Below, one piece after another: positions 1-31,289 of a stretch of 64,000 bases of DNA. The translations under genes and the position numbers were made by a program. Each line of letters starts with the position of its first letter. Position 1 is the stretch's first letter. Source of the stretch: Chondrilla cf. caribensis (lineage: Eukaryota > Porifera > Demospongiae > Chondrillida > Chondrillidae); contig OZ026568.1 of assembly GCA_964020155.1 (NCBI GenBank), forward strand, positions 3,477,820 through 3,541,819, read 5' to 3'. The notes below the pieces were generated by a model. That model had not been told where the DNA came from and made no database searches. It worked only from the letters and a program-made list of their open reading frames with translations.

Positions 1-17
1 GTTTGTATGTTCAAAAC

Positions 18-1836
18 CTCACAAGCAGTGTCTCATCACCATTAACGGCCATACTCCATATATTTCGCCCCTATTGGACAGTGAAAATCCAAATATGGAT
101 AATTTCACCCATCTCATGTCTCCATTTCAAAATCAAGCCAGAATTTAGAAAGGAGAACTGCATGGATAGGGATTCATAGTAGCATGCAGTATGCATGATC
201 ACCTTGTGACCTTCTATCACTTGAAGGCAGTCTCCATTGTAGTTCCATACTCTACAGGTGACATCCTACAGAAAGGCATGTACATGGGAGAACGCACATG
301 CTAACATGCACATGCATATGCACATGCACACACACACACACACACAGTACATGACATACCCTATGTGTATGTACATGTGAATACTCTAAGATATGTACGT
401 ATGTATACTGCACATACGGCATACCTCGCTGGAACTGATGATGCAATTGTCAAGAATATGGCCGTCCCAAACTCGTGCAAGATGGCCATAAAGTATCATA
501 TCGGCATGGTCCAAGGTTTTGCTAGTATGGATTACATGCAGGTGGTTAAAATTAACAGTGAATGTAAGATTGTAACATCATAGGCGGAGGAATGGTTTGG
601 CAAGTGGGGGGGCCTTGGTGCTGAACTCATGATTAATATTGCACTTGTGTCCATGTATGCAATACTCTACAAAGACATTCTTGGCCCCACCTTTGTGATG
701 AGTGGGGGGGCCATGGCCCCCCTGGCCCCCCCTGTTCCGCCGCCTATGAACATGTTTACACATGCGCACGCGCACACATACACACACCTATATACTCTTT
801 CCCATCCTTGTGGAAGTGTCCAGACACGTACAGTACGATCATCAGACACGGAGCAAATTCTCTGATTATCACGACCAAAGCGAATACTAAATATCACACC
901 CTATAACACATAGTAATGCATTATTCTTGCAATTCCAACCACTTTCGATTGTCCCTTATCCCAAACTCACGTCATGTCCCGTCAGTGAAATATTGACTTT
1001 CACACGATCAGTATGCAAGTCCCGCAAACCGTTGTGTTGCCATAGCAACACCTGGTTAAAAACAGTCCCAGAAGCGACAATGAGTCCTCGGTCACCGTGG
1101 TGAGACAGACGAGCCGAGTATCTGCAAACAGCCAGTTAAGAACACAACAACAAAGTCCACACCTGTAACAGTCAATGGTATTGCAGAGACCACTGCTACA
1201 GTCAATGGTATCGCAGAGTCCACTGCTACAGTCAATGGTATCGCAGAGTCCACTGCTACAGTCAATGGTATCGCAGAGACCACTGCTACAGTCAATGGTA
1301 TCGCAGAGTCCACTGCTACAGTCAATGGTATCATAGAGACCACTGCTACCAGGCTGGATAACACATGGTACACCTGTCAAGCACCGTCGTGGTGAAAAAT
1401 TGGTCGATATGATGTAGAACTGCATAATTGGCTATTAATTCGTGGTGAAAAAGTTACACAGTTACAATTATTGCACATCTTTGCTACATTCCCACTCAGT
1501 ACTACCACACCTTACAATGTTGTAGTGTGAGGGATAACACAGAACTAGAAATCATGCTGCCAATTACTCTGTTCTACAAGGTACTACCCTTGTAGAGACC
1601 AGTGGTAACTAGAAAAGGATACAATATACATTGTGTTTCACATTCTGCTGAGCTTAGTTGGCTGCTCTTGTTCCAATCCCATAATATAACTTTATTATGT
1701 GCCATTACCATGGCAACTGTTGTCATGGCATCATTCATGAAACAGGCCTCTAAAATCCAGTCTGAAAACTCTTGTAGTGCAGTAATGGGTATCAACCTGA
1801 AGAAGCATAGCATGATTAAACACACACACACACTGT

Positions 1837-1867
<31 letters not shown>

Positions 1868-2361
1868 ATACTATTCAAACATACACACATGCAGATACAT
1901 CACCTGATGCCCTCTGCAGATCTTCTAATGGTAACTATCTTCATTTTCTTCTGCCCAAACACTAATACAAGTACCTCTTTAGGCTGCTGATCATCTAACG
2001 ACACACATACTCCAAACTAGTGCTAGTTCAATCAGTGGTTCAATACACAATAACAGCTTCTGTTACTCACGTGCTCTCCATCGCAGTCCGTAGATCCGAC
2101 ATGAGACCGGAAGCACTTGTTCCGACGAAAGTAACTGCTTTCCCTGAGGTTCGTACACTTTGAGTCTACATCCCTGTCCTGAGGAACGGAGGGATAAAAT
2201 AAATAATACGTATCCACCTGGTTGCTTGGAGCTTAATAGTAAATACAATCAACATCACCTGACAATAGCAGTTCTTGCTCGTCCAAAGTAACAAAGCAGA
2301 GAGAAGTTACAGGCAACTTTTCAGCTACATGATCGTCCGTACAGATTGTCCTTTCTTCCAT
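18..2361 (-). CDS. WDR6: WDR6 homologue, 5' part (nine exons), 3' end outside window
   Basis: WD40-repeat protein. In other animals WDR6 partners the tRNA 2'-O-methyltransferase FTSJ1 for wobble-base methylation in the cytosol. Minus-strand exons: 2361-2259, 2178-2071, 1994-1904, 1796-1623, 1121-971, 900-788, 521-425, 265-203 and 70-18. All junctions are GT-AG and the phase closes at every one. The start is the first ATG, reading MEERTICTDD. Visible landmarks are GQGCRLKVYEP, VLVLVFGQKKMKIVTIRR, FSDWILEACF followed by MAHNKVILWDW, LIVASGTVFNQVLLW, the WD40 signature VSDDRTVRVW, GHLARVWDGHILDNCIISS and VTCRVWNYNGDCLQVIEGH. Their order and spacing match the WDR6 amino-terminal propeller rather than a generic WD40 protein. 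The gene is truncated by the window edge, not visibly broken. It diverges from tankyrase across 556 bp. The assignment to WDR6 is family knowledge; the exon structure is seen directly. Confidence 0.85.
581..746. mobile_element. Short inverted-repeat MITE in a WDR6 intron
   Basis: The element begins TAGGCGGAGGAA and ends TTCCGCCGCCTA, giving short terminal inverted repeats. Long G and C runs just inside the ends (GGGGGGGCC near 606, GGCCCCCCCTG near 724) are also complementary. It lies entirely in the WDR6 intron between the exons ending at 788 and starting at 521 and has no coding capacity. It resembles small hAT-type non-autonomous elements; the family is not determined. Confidence 0.55.
1168..1347. 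repeat. 30-bp minisatellite, six copies, WDR6 intron
   Basis: Six head-to-tail copies of a 30-bp unit starting ACAGTCAATGGTATCGCAGA, with units at 1168, 1198, 1228, 1258, 1288 and 1318. Copies differ at one to three positions. It lies in the intron between the WDR6 exons 1796-1623 and 1121-971, close to the acceptor. It reads open on the minus strand only because 30 is a multiple of three. Confidence 0.9.
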
Positions 2362-2917
2362 TTAGGAAAACACTACCACTACAGCAGTGCCACGCAGGTA
2401 GACTTATGTTTTTTTTAGATTACTTCAAGCTTCAAACGACTGCCGTCGGACCCCATTTTTCAATTGCGCAACCTATGTGCGGCCAAATGGTCCGGCTTCG
2501 CGAGACTAGACTAGGAGTGTCGGTTGTCGGGATTATCCCGTATACCAAGAAATCCTAGTGGTAGGTGTCTATATAACGGGCCCCGGTACACATCACCGTG
2601 GTATGTTGTTTTCTTAGTACAGTACGGTTAAGGACGTAGTTCGCGAGGGTGGAGAGGTCTAAGATAATCTGTAGGAGGACTCTGTCAGAACATACGGTGT
2701 GTCTGTGAGCGATCCACCGTCCCCAGTATCCACAGTGAAGGCTTGTGTACGTATAACATTTTCGGCCAGTTTATTCTTATCCCGAGTATTCATATTGGCA
2801 GACCAGTGAAGCGTCCGGCTGGTGGCTAAAACCCGTAAGTTGGGAGTTTGTTGTTATTTTGTAGTATTTTAGTAACTTGCTTTCAACTATTCCTCTTTTT
2901 TTAGGGCAGAAATAAAG
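2362..2917. promoter_or_regulatory. Divergent promoter region between WDR6 and tankyrase
   Basis: A 556-bp spacer separates the start codons of two divergent genes, so both promoters and 5' UTRs must lie here unless a non-coding first exon is further away. A candidate 5'-UTR intron of tankyrase ends at the AG at 2904-2905 (CTTTTTTTAG), just before the start codon at 2918. No TATA box or other clear core element is seen. The region is less repetitive than the flanking introns. Confidence 0.5.
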
Positions 2918-17251
<14,334 letters not shown>

Positions 17252-17946
17252 ATTATTCACTCCTTGCTTTATACGTTTACTACAAATTCATGCTACTAAC
17301 TGTTGCACTGTTTCCTTATTATGTATATAATTGTCTTGTACCATAATTAATTAATTAATTATTGTATGATAATTAATTGTTATTATTGTCTTTCATTTTG
17401 TATTTACTGTAATTGTATTGTGATATAGTAAGCAATTATTTAATAATATGTTATGACAATTGTGCAACTAAAATGAATTCAGTATACATATATGGGACAG
17501 GTCCACATGGGTCAAAGCTTGTGAAACATCTGGAAAACCTCAGAAGTAATATAGTTATACGTGTCCACCTTATAACTTGCTGCCACACCTGCACTCGAAT
17601 TACTTGGGTGTCTTGTTAGGCGTATCGAAATCAGCTGCAGGCAGCCCCTAAAAATTAATAAAATGCTCACCCACCAATGATCGAAGACACCTATTATATG
17701 GACAGCTTTACAGGGACTTTCCACAGAGACTGTGTACAGTCATTCCACAAATGCAGAAGACACTCGATCTAGCTGAGAGATCAGCCGCGAGTCCCAAAGC
17801 TCCCCCCTACGGTTCATTGTAGAGAATATTGCGACTGACCACCAGGAAGCGAGCTAATAAGTGATTATTGAGTTATACATCAGTTCCATACTCTAGGTAA
17901 AAAATCAATAATATTCATTATGCACATGCAATTGGTATCAATGAAT
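17252..17946. other. Convergent 3' intergenic region, tankyrase and D2HGDH copy 1
   Basis: A 695-bp AT-rich region between the two stop codons, containing TTAATTAATTAATT at about 17346-17360. It probably holds both 3' UTRs and polyadenylation sites. A short CA/TG-poor stretch around 17500-17700 has no recognisable gene. Confidence 0.6.
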
Positions 17947-21773
<3,827 letters not shown>

Positions 21774-21784
21774 TTTGGAAGCCA

Positions 21785-21905
21785 GCTAAGATACTCGAGA
21801 TAGCGCCCACCCGCGGCTAAGATACTCGAGATAGCGCCCACCCGCGGCTAAGATACTCGAGATAGCGCCCACCCGCGGCTAAGATACTCGTGATAACGCC
21901 CATAT
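21785..21905. repeat. 31-bp tandem repeat, four copies, at the promoter of D2HGDH copy 1
   Basis: Unit starts GCTAAGATACTCGAGATAGC and ends CCACCCGCG, with starts at 21785, 21816, 21847 and 21878. Each unit holds the palindrome CTCGAG, except the last, which reads CTCGTG. It begins 12 bp upstream of the copy 1 start codon. Copy 2 has only one related sequence (GGGCGCTATTATCGTAGCTC at about 33971-33990), so the unit has been amplified in copy 1. Confidence 0.85.
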
Positions 21906-22289
21906 ATATAATATTTCCATAATAATATGACTGATTCAGTTAGTACAAACCAAACTATATTATTATGATCAGGCGAATTAAACAGTTCTGTGTCCAACAA
22001 AGCGCCCCATGGCGAATTCTACATCTTCCAGCCTAAACATTGCCATGTTTTTTTGTCCTGAACATCACAACTAGAGTCAATGCTGATGATATAATAGAGA
22101 TTTTATAGTATTTCATTCTGAGTCAAGTCTTGACAGAATATTTCCCGTCAATAATTGACTGTCTAGCAACTGCTCATCCCATCAGCGTGAATGGCGGGCA
22201 ATGCTTGTTGCATAAGCTGTCATGTTGCTGACTTCTATTCAACTAGAAAGTAGTTCAATTGAAATATGGAGATTGAAAGTCTTGAAATG

Positions 22290-23175
22290 TGAAATTACCT
22301 GAGTGATCACCACAAGGCGCATCACACTTATATTGGAATGTACATACGAAAGTATATGCATTATTATATGTGGCATATGGACACTGCAAAGAATTTACAT
22401 GCACACCATCCTGAGTGTGCTATAGGCTTTGTGGTGACAAGCAAAAAATGTCAAATTTTATTGCTTGTCACCATGGCCTCTCCTGTGTGTACATGATGCA
22501 TCATAGCACAAATACTGATGTATGGACACACTTCTGGAACTAGTATGGTCCTTCTGATAGCAAAAAAGATGCATTTTGTTGCCGATCCAAAATTCTCCCC
22601 AGTGTTCATATGACACATCATAATAATGCATATACTACATTCCAATATATTATTATGCTTGTCACCGCGGCCTCTCCTGTGTGCACATAATGCATCATAG
22701 CTCAAATACGAATGCACAGACACACTCCTGGAACTAATAAGGTCCTTCAGATAACAAAAACTATAGGTTTTGTTCCTGATCAAATATTCTTCGAGGTGTC
22801 CATATGGTACATAACATAGCTTTTGTATGTATAATTCAATATAAGTGTAATACGCCTTGTGGTGATCACTCAGGTAATTTCATATTTCGTTGCTGGTCAC
22901 CAAGGGCTACCCAGTGTCCATGCCAAACTCATCAACACAATTTCGAATGTGTGCAAACCGTCCTGAGTGTGCTATAGGGCTCGTGGTGACAAACAAAAAA
23001 ATGTCATTTTTTATTACTTGTCACCATGGCCTCTCCTGTGTGCACATGATGCATCATAGATCGAATATGGATGCACGGACACACTCCTGGAACTAGTACG
23101 TAACCTTCTAATAGCAAAATAATGCCTTTTATTGCCGATCAAAAATTCTTCCCATATGATTCTTCTACATATGAC
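22290..23175 (-). repeat. Satellite family A, inverted partial copies
   Basis: Two to three diverged partial copies of the 359-bp monomer found at 27745-31285, in the opposite orientation. Shared blocks include CCTCTCCTGTGTGCACATGA, ATGCATCATAG and CACACTCCTGGAACTAGTA, as well as GTGATCACCACAAGGCG near 22310. Confidence 0.8.
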
Positions 23176-23189
23176 ACATATTATATCAA

Positions 23190-24925
23190 TATATTTCCAA
23201 TGTATGGGAAAGTATAGGTGAGAAAATGTTAAGCAACTTGTGGAATAGCTCATGGGGTATTTAGTCACCATTTTGCATAGATCATGGGAAATGGGACGTG
23301 CCAACTTGATATTTTAGACAGACCTAGATAGAGACGTTAACTAATGCACGAAACAATTCCCATCTCAATAGGTGGCCTGTAACCCCAGCTACATTCGGAG
23401 GTGCTTAATATTTTTCAATGTATGGGAGAGTATGAGAGAAAACGTTAAGCACCTTTTAGCATAGCTCATGGAGAAGGGGGCGTGTCAATGTGATATTTCA
23501 GACAGACCTAGTTGTTGACGTGAACTAACTTCTGAAACAATTCCCATATCAATAGGTGGCCTGTAACTCCAGCTACATTGGAAGGTGCTTAATAATTTTT
23601 CAATGTATGGGAGAGTATAAGAGAGAAAACGCTAAGCACCTTTTTGCATAGCTCATGGGGGAGGGGGCGTGTCAACTTGATATTTTAGACAGACCTAGAT
23701 AGAGACGTGAACTAAGTTGTGTAACAATTCCCATATCAATAGGTGGCTCGTAACTCCAGCTACATTGGAAGGTACTTAATATTTTTTAATGTATGGGAGA
23801 GTACGTATAAGAGAGAAAACATTAAGCACCTTTTTGCATAGCTCATGGGGGAGGGGGCGTGTCAACTTGATATTTTAGACAGACCTAGATAGAGACGTGA
23901 ACTAAGTTGTGTAACAATTCCCATATCAATAGGTGGCCTGTAACTCCAGCTACATTGGAAGATGCTTAATAATTTTTCAATGTATGGGAGAGTATAAGAG
24001 AGAAAACGTTAAGCACCTTTTTGCATAGCTCATGGGGGAGGGGGCGTGTCAACTTGATATTTCAGACAGACCTAGATAGAGACGTGAACTAAGTTGTGTA
24101 ACAATTCCCATATCAATAGGTGGCTCGTAACTCCAGCTACATTGGAAGGTGCTCAATATTTTTTAATGTATGGGAGAGTACGTATAAGAGAGAAAACGTT
24201 AAGCACCTTTTTGCATAGCTCATGGGGGAGGGGGCGTGTCAACTTGATATTTTAGACAGACCTAGATAGAGACGTGAACTAAGTTGTGTAACAATTCCCA
24301 TATCAATAGGTGGCTCGTAACTCCAGCTACATTGGAAGATGCTTAATAATTTTTCAATGTATGGGAGAGTATAAGAGAGAAAACGTTAAGCACCTTTTTA
24401 CATAGCTTATGGGGGAGGGGGCGTGTCAACTTGATATTTCTAACAGACCTAGATAGAGACGTGAACTAAGTTGTGTAACAATTCCCATATCAATAGGTGG
24501 CCTGTAACTCCAGCTACATTGGAAGGTGCTTAATATTTTTTCAATGTATGGGAGAGTATAGGAGAGAAAACGTTAAGCACCTCTTTGCATAGCTCATGGG
24601 GGAGAGGGCGTGTCAACTTGATATTTCAGACAGACCTTGTTGGGGACGTGAACTAACTTCTGAAACACTTCACATCTCAAAAGGTGACCCGTAACCCCAG
24701 CTACATTCGGAGGTGCTTAATATATTTTCAATGTATGGGAGAGTATAGGAGAGGAAACGCTAAGCACCTTTTTGCATAGCTCATGGGAGAGGGGGCGTGT
24801 CAACTTGATATTTTAGACAGACCTAGCTTGGGACGTGAACTAACCTCTGAATCAATTTCCATCTCAATAGGTGAGCCGTTACCCCAGCTACATTCGGAGG
24901 TGCTTAATATATTTTCAATGTACGT
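23190..24925 (+). repeat. Satellite family B, about 187-bp monomers, nine or so copies
   Basis: Landmark CCAGCTACATT recurs at about 23386, 23570, 23757, 23947, 24133, 24323, 24511, 24698 and 24884, a period of 184-190. Each monomer contains AATGTATGGGAGAGTAT, AAGCACCTTTTTGCATAGCT, GGGGGCGTGTCAACTTGATA and ATAGGTGGC. No gene is present. Confidence 0.95.
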
Positions 24926-26335
24926 ATGGCCAAAATTTGGCCATAGCACCACCTTGAATAACAAGGGTTACAGAGTACACAAAGTGATGGGAAGTGTTTC
25001 ATAACTTAGTTCACATCTCCAACTAGATTTGTTGAAAATATCAGAGTGACACGCCCCATCTCCGATGAGATATGTAGGATGGTGCTAAGTGCATTTTTTC
25101 CCTATTCTCCCCCATACATTGACTGTGGTGCTATGGCCAAAATTTGGCCATAGCACCACCTTGAATAACAAGGGTTACAGAGTACACAAAGTGATGGGAA
25201 GTGTTTCATAACTTAATTCACATCTCCAACTAGATTTGTTGAAAATATCAGAGTGACACACCCCATCTCTGCCGAGATATGCAGGATGGTGCTAAGTGCA
25301 TTTTTTCCCTATTCTCCCCCATACATTGACTGTGGTGCTACGTATGGCCAAAATTTGGCTATAGCACCACCTTGAATAACAAGGGTTACAGAGTACACAA
25401 AGTGATGGGAAGTGTTTCATAACTTAGTTCACATCTCCAACTAGATTTGTTGAAAATATCAGGGCGACACGCCCCCTCTCCCACGAGATATGCAGGATGG
25501 TGCTATGGCCAAAATTTGGCCATAGCACCACTTTGAATAACAAGGGTTACAGAGTACACAAAGTGATGGGAAGTGTTTCATAACTTAGTTCACATCTCCA
25601 ACTAGATTTGTTGAAAATATCAGGGCGACACGCCCCCTCTCCCACGAGATATGCAGGATGGTGCTAAGTGCATTTTTTCCCTATTCTCCCCCATACATTG
25701 ACTGTGGTGCTATGGCCAAAATTTGGCCATAGCACCACCTTGAATAACAAGGGTTACAGAGAACACAAAGTGATGGGAAGTGTTTCATAACTTAGTTCAC
25801 ATCTCCAACTAGATTTGTTGAAAATATCAGGGTGACACGCCCCATCTCCCACGAGATATGCAGGATGGTGCTAAGTGCATTTTTTCCCTATTCTCCCCCA
25901 TACATTGACTGTGGTGCTATGGCCAAAATTTGGCCATAGCACCACCTTGAATAACAAGGGTTACAGAGAACACAAAGTGATGGGAAGTGTTTCATAACTT
26001 AGTTCACATCTCCAACTAGATTTGTTGAAAATATCAGAGTGACACGCCCCATCTCCGATGAGATATGTAGGATGGTGCTAAGTGCATTTTTTTTCCCTAT
26101 TCTCCCCCATACATTGACTGTGGTGCTATGGCCAAAATTTGGCCATAGCACCACCTTGAATAACAAGGGTTACAGAGTACACAAAGTGATGGGAAGTGTT
26201 TCATAACTTAGTTCACATCTCCAACTAGATTTGTTGAAAATATCAGGGCGACACGCCCCCTCTCCCACGAGATATGCAGGATGGTGCTAAGTGTATTTTT
26301 TCCCTATTCTCCCCCATACATTGACTGTGGTGCTA
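24926..26335 (-). repeat. Satellite family C, about 207-bp monomers, inverted relative of B
   Basis: The near-palindrome GGCCAAAATTTGGCCATAGC recurs at about 24928, 25133, 25506, 25713, 25920 and 26129, with a variant near 25346. One spacing is short (about 160). The monomer contains TGACACGCCCC, GAGATATG and CCCCCATACATTGA, which are the complement of family B landmarks, so C is a diverged B in reverse orientation with extra sequence. Confidence 0.9.
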
Positions 26336-27735
26336 CGTATGGGAGAGTATAGGAGAGGAAACGCTAAGCACCTTTTGCATAGCTCATGGGAGAGGGGGCG
26401 TGTCAACTTGATGTTTTAGACAGACCTAGCTGGTGACGTGAACTAACTTCTGAAACAATTCTCATCTCAATCAGTGGCCTGTAACCCCAGCTACATTGGA
26501 AGGTGCTTAATATATTTTCAATGTATGGGAGAGTATAGGAGAGGAAACGCTAAGCACCTTTTGCATAGCTCATGGGAGAGGGGGCGTGTCAACTTGATGT
26601 TTTAGACAGACCTAGCTGGTGACGTGAACTAACTTCTGAAACAATTCTCATCTCAATCAGTGGCCTGTAACCCCAGCTACATTGGAAGGTGCTTAATATA
26701 TTTTCAATGTATGGGAGAGTATAGGAGAGGAAACGCTAAGCACCTTTTTGCATAGCTCATGGGAGAGGGGGCGTGTCAACTTGATACTTTAGACAGACCT
26801 AGCTGGTGATGTGAACTAACTTCTGAAACAATTCTCATCTCAATCAGTGGCCTGTAACCCCAGCTACATTCGGAGGTGCTTAATATATTTTCATGTATGG
26901 GAGAGTATAGGAGAGAAAACGCTAAGCACCTTTTTGCATAGCTCATGGGAGAGGGGGCGTGTTAACTTGATATTTTAGACAGATCTAGCTGGTGACGTGA
27001 ACTAACTTTTGAAATAATTCCCATCTCAATTGGTGACCCGTAACCCCAGCTACACGGGAAGATGCTTAATATTTATTCAATGTATGGGAGAGTATAAGAG
27101 AGAAAATGCTAAGCACCTTTTTGCATAACTCATGGGGGAGGGGGCGTGTCAACTTGATATTTTAGACAGACCTAGATAGAGACGTGAACTATGTTGTGTA
27201 GCAATTCCCATCTCAATAGGTGGCTCGTAACTCCAGCTACATTGGAAGGTGCTTAATATTTTTCAATGTATGGGAGAGTATAGGAGAGAAAACGTTAAGC
27301 ACCTTTTTGCATAGCTAATGGAGAAGGGGGTGTGTCAACGTGATACTTTAGACAGACCTAATTTAGGATGTGAACTAACTTCTGAAACTGTTCCCATATC
27401 AATAGGTGGCCTGTAACTCCAGCTACATTGGAAGGTGCTTAATATTTTTTCAATGTATGGGAGAGTATAGGAGAGAAAACGTTAAGCACCTTTTTGCATA
27501 GCTCATGGGGGAGAGGGCGTGTCAACGTGATACTTTAGACAGACCTAGTTGGGGACGTGAACCAACTTCTGAAACAATTCCCATCTCAATAGGTGGCTCG
27601 TAACTCCAGCTACATTGGAAGGTGCTTAATATTTTTTCAATGTATGGGAGAGTATAAGAGAGAAAATGTTAAGCACCTTTTTGCATAACTCGTGGGGGAG
27701 GGGGCGTGTCAACTTGATATTTCAGACAGAAGGTG
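26336..27735 (+). repeat. Satellite family B, second block
   Basis: Seven or so further 187-bp monomers in the same orientation as 23190-24925. Two adjacent monomers (starting near 26340 and 26527) are almost identical, indicating recent unequal exchange. Confidence 0.95.
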
Positions 27736-27744
27736 CTTAATATA

Positions 27745-30700
27745 CTTGCATTGGAGAGTATACGTATTGAAATATACATACAAATGTATAAATGCTATGT
27801 GCCATATGGACATCTGTTCGTATTAGATCTATGAAGCATTATGTGCACACAGGGGAGGTCGTGGTGACAAGCATAAAAATTGACATTTTTTGGCTTGTCA
27901 CCACGAGGCCCATAGCACACCCAGGATGGTTTGGATGCGTCCCAAATTGTGTTGGTGAGTTTGAAACAGACACTGGGTAGCCCTTGGTGACCAGCAACGT
28001 GATGTCAAATCACCTGAGTTATCACCACAGGGCGTATTACACTTATATTGAAATATACATACAAATGTATAATGCTATGTGCCATATGGACACCTGGCAG
28101 AATTATCATCACCAACAAAACCTATCATTTTTGTTATCAAAAGGACCGTATTAGTTCCAGGAGTGTGTCCGTGCATTCGTATTAGATCTATGATGCATTA
28201 TGTGCACACAGGAGAGGTCGTGGTGACAAGCATGAAAATTGACATTTTTTGGCTTGTCACCACGAGGCCAATAGCACACTCAAGACGGTTTGCATGGATC
28301 CCAAATTGTGTTGGTGAGTTTGGCATGGACACTGGGCAGCCCTTGGTGACCAGCAACGGAATGTCAAATCACCTGAGACATCATCACAGGGTGTATTACA
28401 CTTATATTGAAATGGACATACAAACGTATAATGCTATGTGCCATATGGACAGCTGGTAGAATTTTGATCCTCAACTAAACCTATCATTTTTGTTATTAAA
28501 AGGACCGTATTAGTTCCAGGAGTGTATCCGTGCATTTGTATTAGATCTATGATGCATTATGTGCACACAGGAGAGGTCGTGGTGACAAGCATAAAAATTG
28601 ACATTTTTTGGCTTGTCACCACGAGGCCCACCGCACACTCAAGACGGTTTGCATGGGTCGCAAATTGTGTTGGTGAGTTTGGCATGGACACTGGGCAGCC
28701 CTTGGTGACCAGCAACGTGATGTCAAATCACCTGAGTTATCACCACAGGGCGTATTACACTTATATTGAAATATACATACAAATGTATAATGCTCGTGCC
28801 ATATGGACAGCTGGTAGAATTTTGATCCTCAACTAAACCTATCATTTTTGTTATCAAAAGGACCATATTAGTTCCAGGAGTGTCTGTTCATTCGTATTAG
28901 ACCTATGATGCATTATGTGCACACAGGAGAGGTCGTGGTGACAAGCATAAAAATTGACATTTCTTGGCTTGTCACCACAAGGCCCATAGCACACCCAGGA
29001 CAGTTTGCATGCATCTGAAATTGTGTTGGTGAGTTTGGCATGGACACTGGGCAGCCCTTGGTGTCCAGCAACGTGGTGTCAAATCACCTGAGTTATCACC
29101 ACAATACATATTACACTTATATTGAAATGGACATACAAATGTATAATGCTATGTGCCATATGGACACCTGGCAGAATTATCATCACCAACAAAACCTATC
29201 ATTTTTGCTATCAAAAGAATTATATTAGTTCCAGGAGTGTGTCCGTGCATTCGTATTAGATCTATGATGCATTATGTGCACACAGGAGAGGTCGTGGTGA
29301 CAAGCATAAAAATTGTCATTTTTTGGCTTGTCACCACGAGGCCCATAGCACACTCAAGACGGTTTGCATGCGTCCGAAATTGTATTGGTGAGTTTGGGAC
29401 AGACACTGGGTAGCCCTTGGTGACCAGCAACGGAATGTCAAATCACCTGAGATATCATCACAGGGCGTATTACATTTATATTGAAATATACATACAAATG
29501 TATAATGCTATGTGCCATATGAACACCTGGTAGAATTTTGATCCTCAACTAAACCTATCATTTTTGTTATCAAAAGGACCGTATTAGTTCCAGGAGTGTG
29601 TCCGTGCATTCGTATTAGACCTATGATGCATTATGTGCACACAGGAGAGGTCGTGGTGACAAGCATGAAAATTGACATTTTTTGGCTTGTCACCACGAGG
29701 CCCATAGCACACCCAGGACGGTTTGCATGTGTCCCAAATTGTGTTGGTGAGTTTGAAACAGACACTGGGCAGCCCTTGGTGACCAGCAACGTGATGTCAA
29801 ATCACCTGAGTTAACACCACAAGGCGTATTACACTTATATTGAAATATACATACAAATGTATAATGCTATGTGCCATATGAACACCTGGTAGAATTTTGA
29901 TCCTCAACTAAACCTATCATTTTTGTTATCAAAAGGACCGTATTAGTTCCAGGAGTGTGTCCGTGCATTCGTATTAGACCTATGATGCATTATGTGCACA
30001 CAGGAGAGGTCGTGGTGACAAGCATGAAAATTGACATTTCTTGGCTTGTCACCACGAGGCCCATAGCACACTCAAGACGGTTTGCATGGATCCCAAATTG
30101 TGTTGGTGAGTTTGGCATGGACACTGGGCAGCCCTTGGTGACCAGCAACGGAATGTCAAATCACCTGAGATATCACCACAGGGCGTATTACACTTATATT
30201 GAAATATACATACAAATGTATAATGCTATGTGCCATATGGACAGCTGGTAGAATTTTGATCCTCAACTAAACCTATCATTTTTGTTATCAAAAGGACCGT
30301 ATTAGTTCCAGGAGTGTGTCCGTGCATTCGTATTAGATCTATGATGCATTATGTGCACACAGGAGAGGTCGTGGTGACAAGCATTAAAATTGACATTTTT
30401 TGGCTTGTCACCACGAGGCCCATAGCACACCCAGGACGGTTTGGATGTGTCCCAAATTGTGTTGGTGAGTTTGAAACAGACACTGGGCATCCCTTGGTGA
30501 CCAGCAACGTGATGTCAAATCACCTGAGTTAACACCACAAGGCGTATTACACTTATATTGAAATGTACATACAAATGTATAATGCTATGTGCCATATGGA
30601 CACCTGGCAGAATTATCATCACCAACAAAACCTATCATTTTTGTTATCAAAAGGACCGTATTAGTTCCAGGAGTGTGTCCGTGCATTCGTATTAGACCTA

Positions 30701-31285
30701 TGATGCATTATGTGCACACAGGAGAGGTCGTGGTGACAAGCATAAAAATTGACATTTTTTGGCTTGTCACCACGAGGCCCATAGCACACCCAGGACGGTT
30801 TGGATGCGTCCCAAATTGTGTTGGTGAGTTTGAAACAGACACTGGGCAGCCCTTGGCAACCAGCAACGTGATGTCAAATCACCTGAGTTATCACCACAGG
30901 GCGTATTACACTTATATTGAAATATACATACAAATGTATAATGCTATGTGCCATATGAACACCTGGTAGAATTTTGATCCTCAACTAAACCTATCATTTT
31001 TGTTATCAAAAGGACCGTATTAGTTCCAGGAGTGTGTCCGTGCATTCGTATTAGACCTATGATGCATTATGTGCACACAGGAGAGGTCGTGGTGACAAGC
31101 ATGAAAATTGACATTTTTTGGCTTGTCACCACGAGGCCCATAGCACACTCAGCACAGTTTGAATGCATCCGAAATTGTGTTGGTGAGTTTGGAATGGACA
31201 CGGGGCAGCCCTCGATGACTACCAATGGAATGTGAACTTACCTGAGTGATAACCATAAGGCGTATTATACCACTTATATTGAATT
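27745..31285 (+). repeat. Satellite family A, 359-bp monomers, ten copies
   Basis: Landmark ATGCTATGTGCCATATGGAC recurs at about 27792, 28071, 28431, 28790, 29147, 29506, 29865, 30222, 30581 and 30940, a period of about 359 after a shortened first unit. Every unit carries a perfect 12-bp inverted repeat GTGGTGACAAGC / GCTTGTCACCAC around about 26 bases. Open frames of 60-126 codons recur in each unit but simply follow the repeat; I do not regard them as genes. Confidence 0.95.
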
Positions 31286-31289
31286 ATTA

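Noticed and set aside
21785..21905. Possible CRISPR-like array of 31-bp repeats
   Set aside because: The repeats are head-to-tail without unique spacers, in an animal genome; an ordinary minisatellite.
27792..31235. Repeated frames of 60-126 codons (for example VVVTSIKIDIFWLVTTRP)
   Set aside because: One per 359-bp satellite monomer, disrupted differently in each copy; no evidence of a conserved protein.
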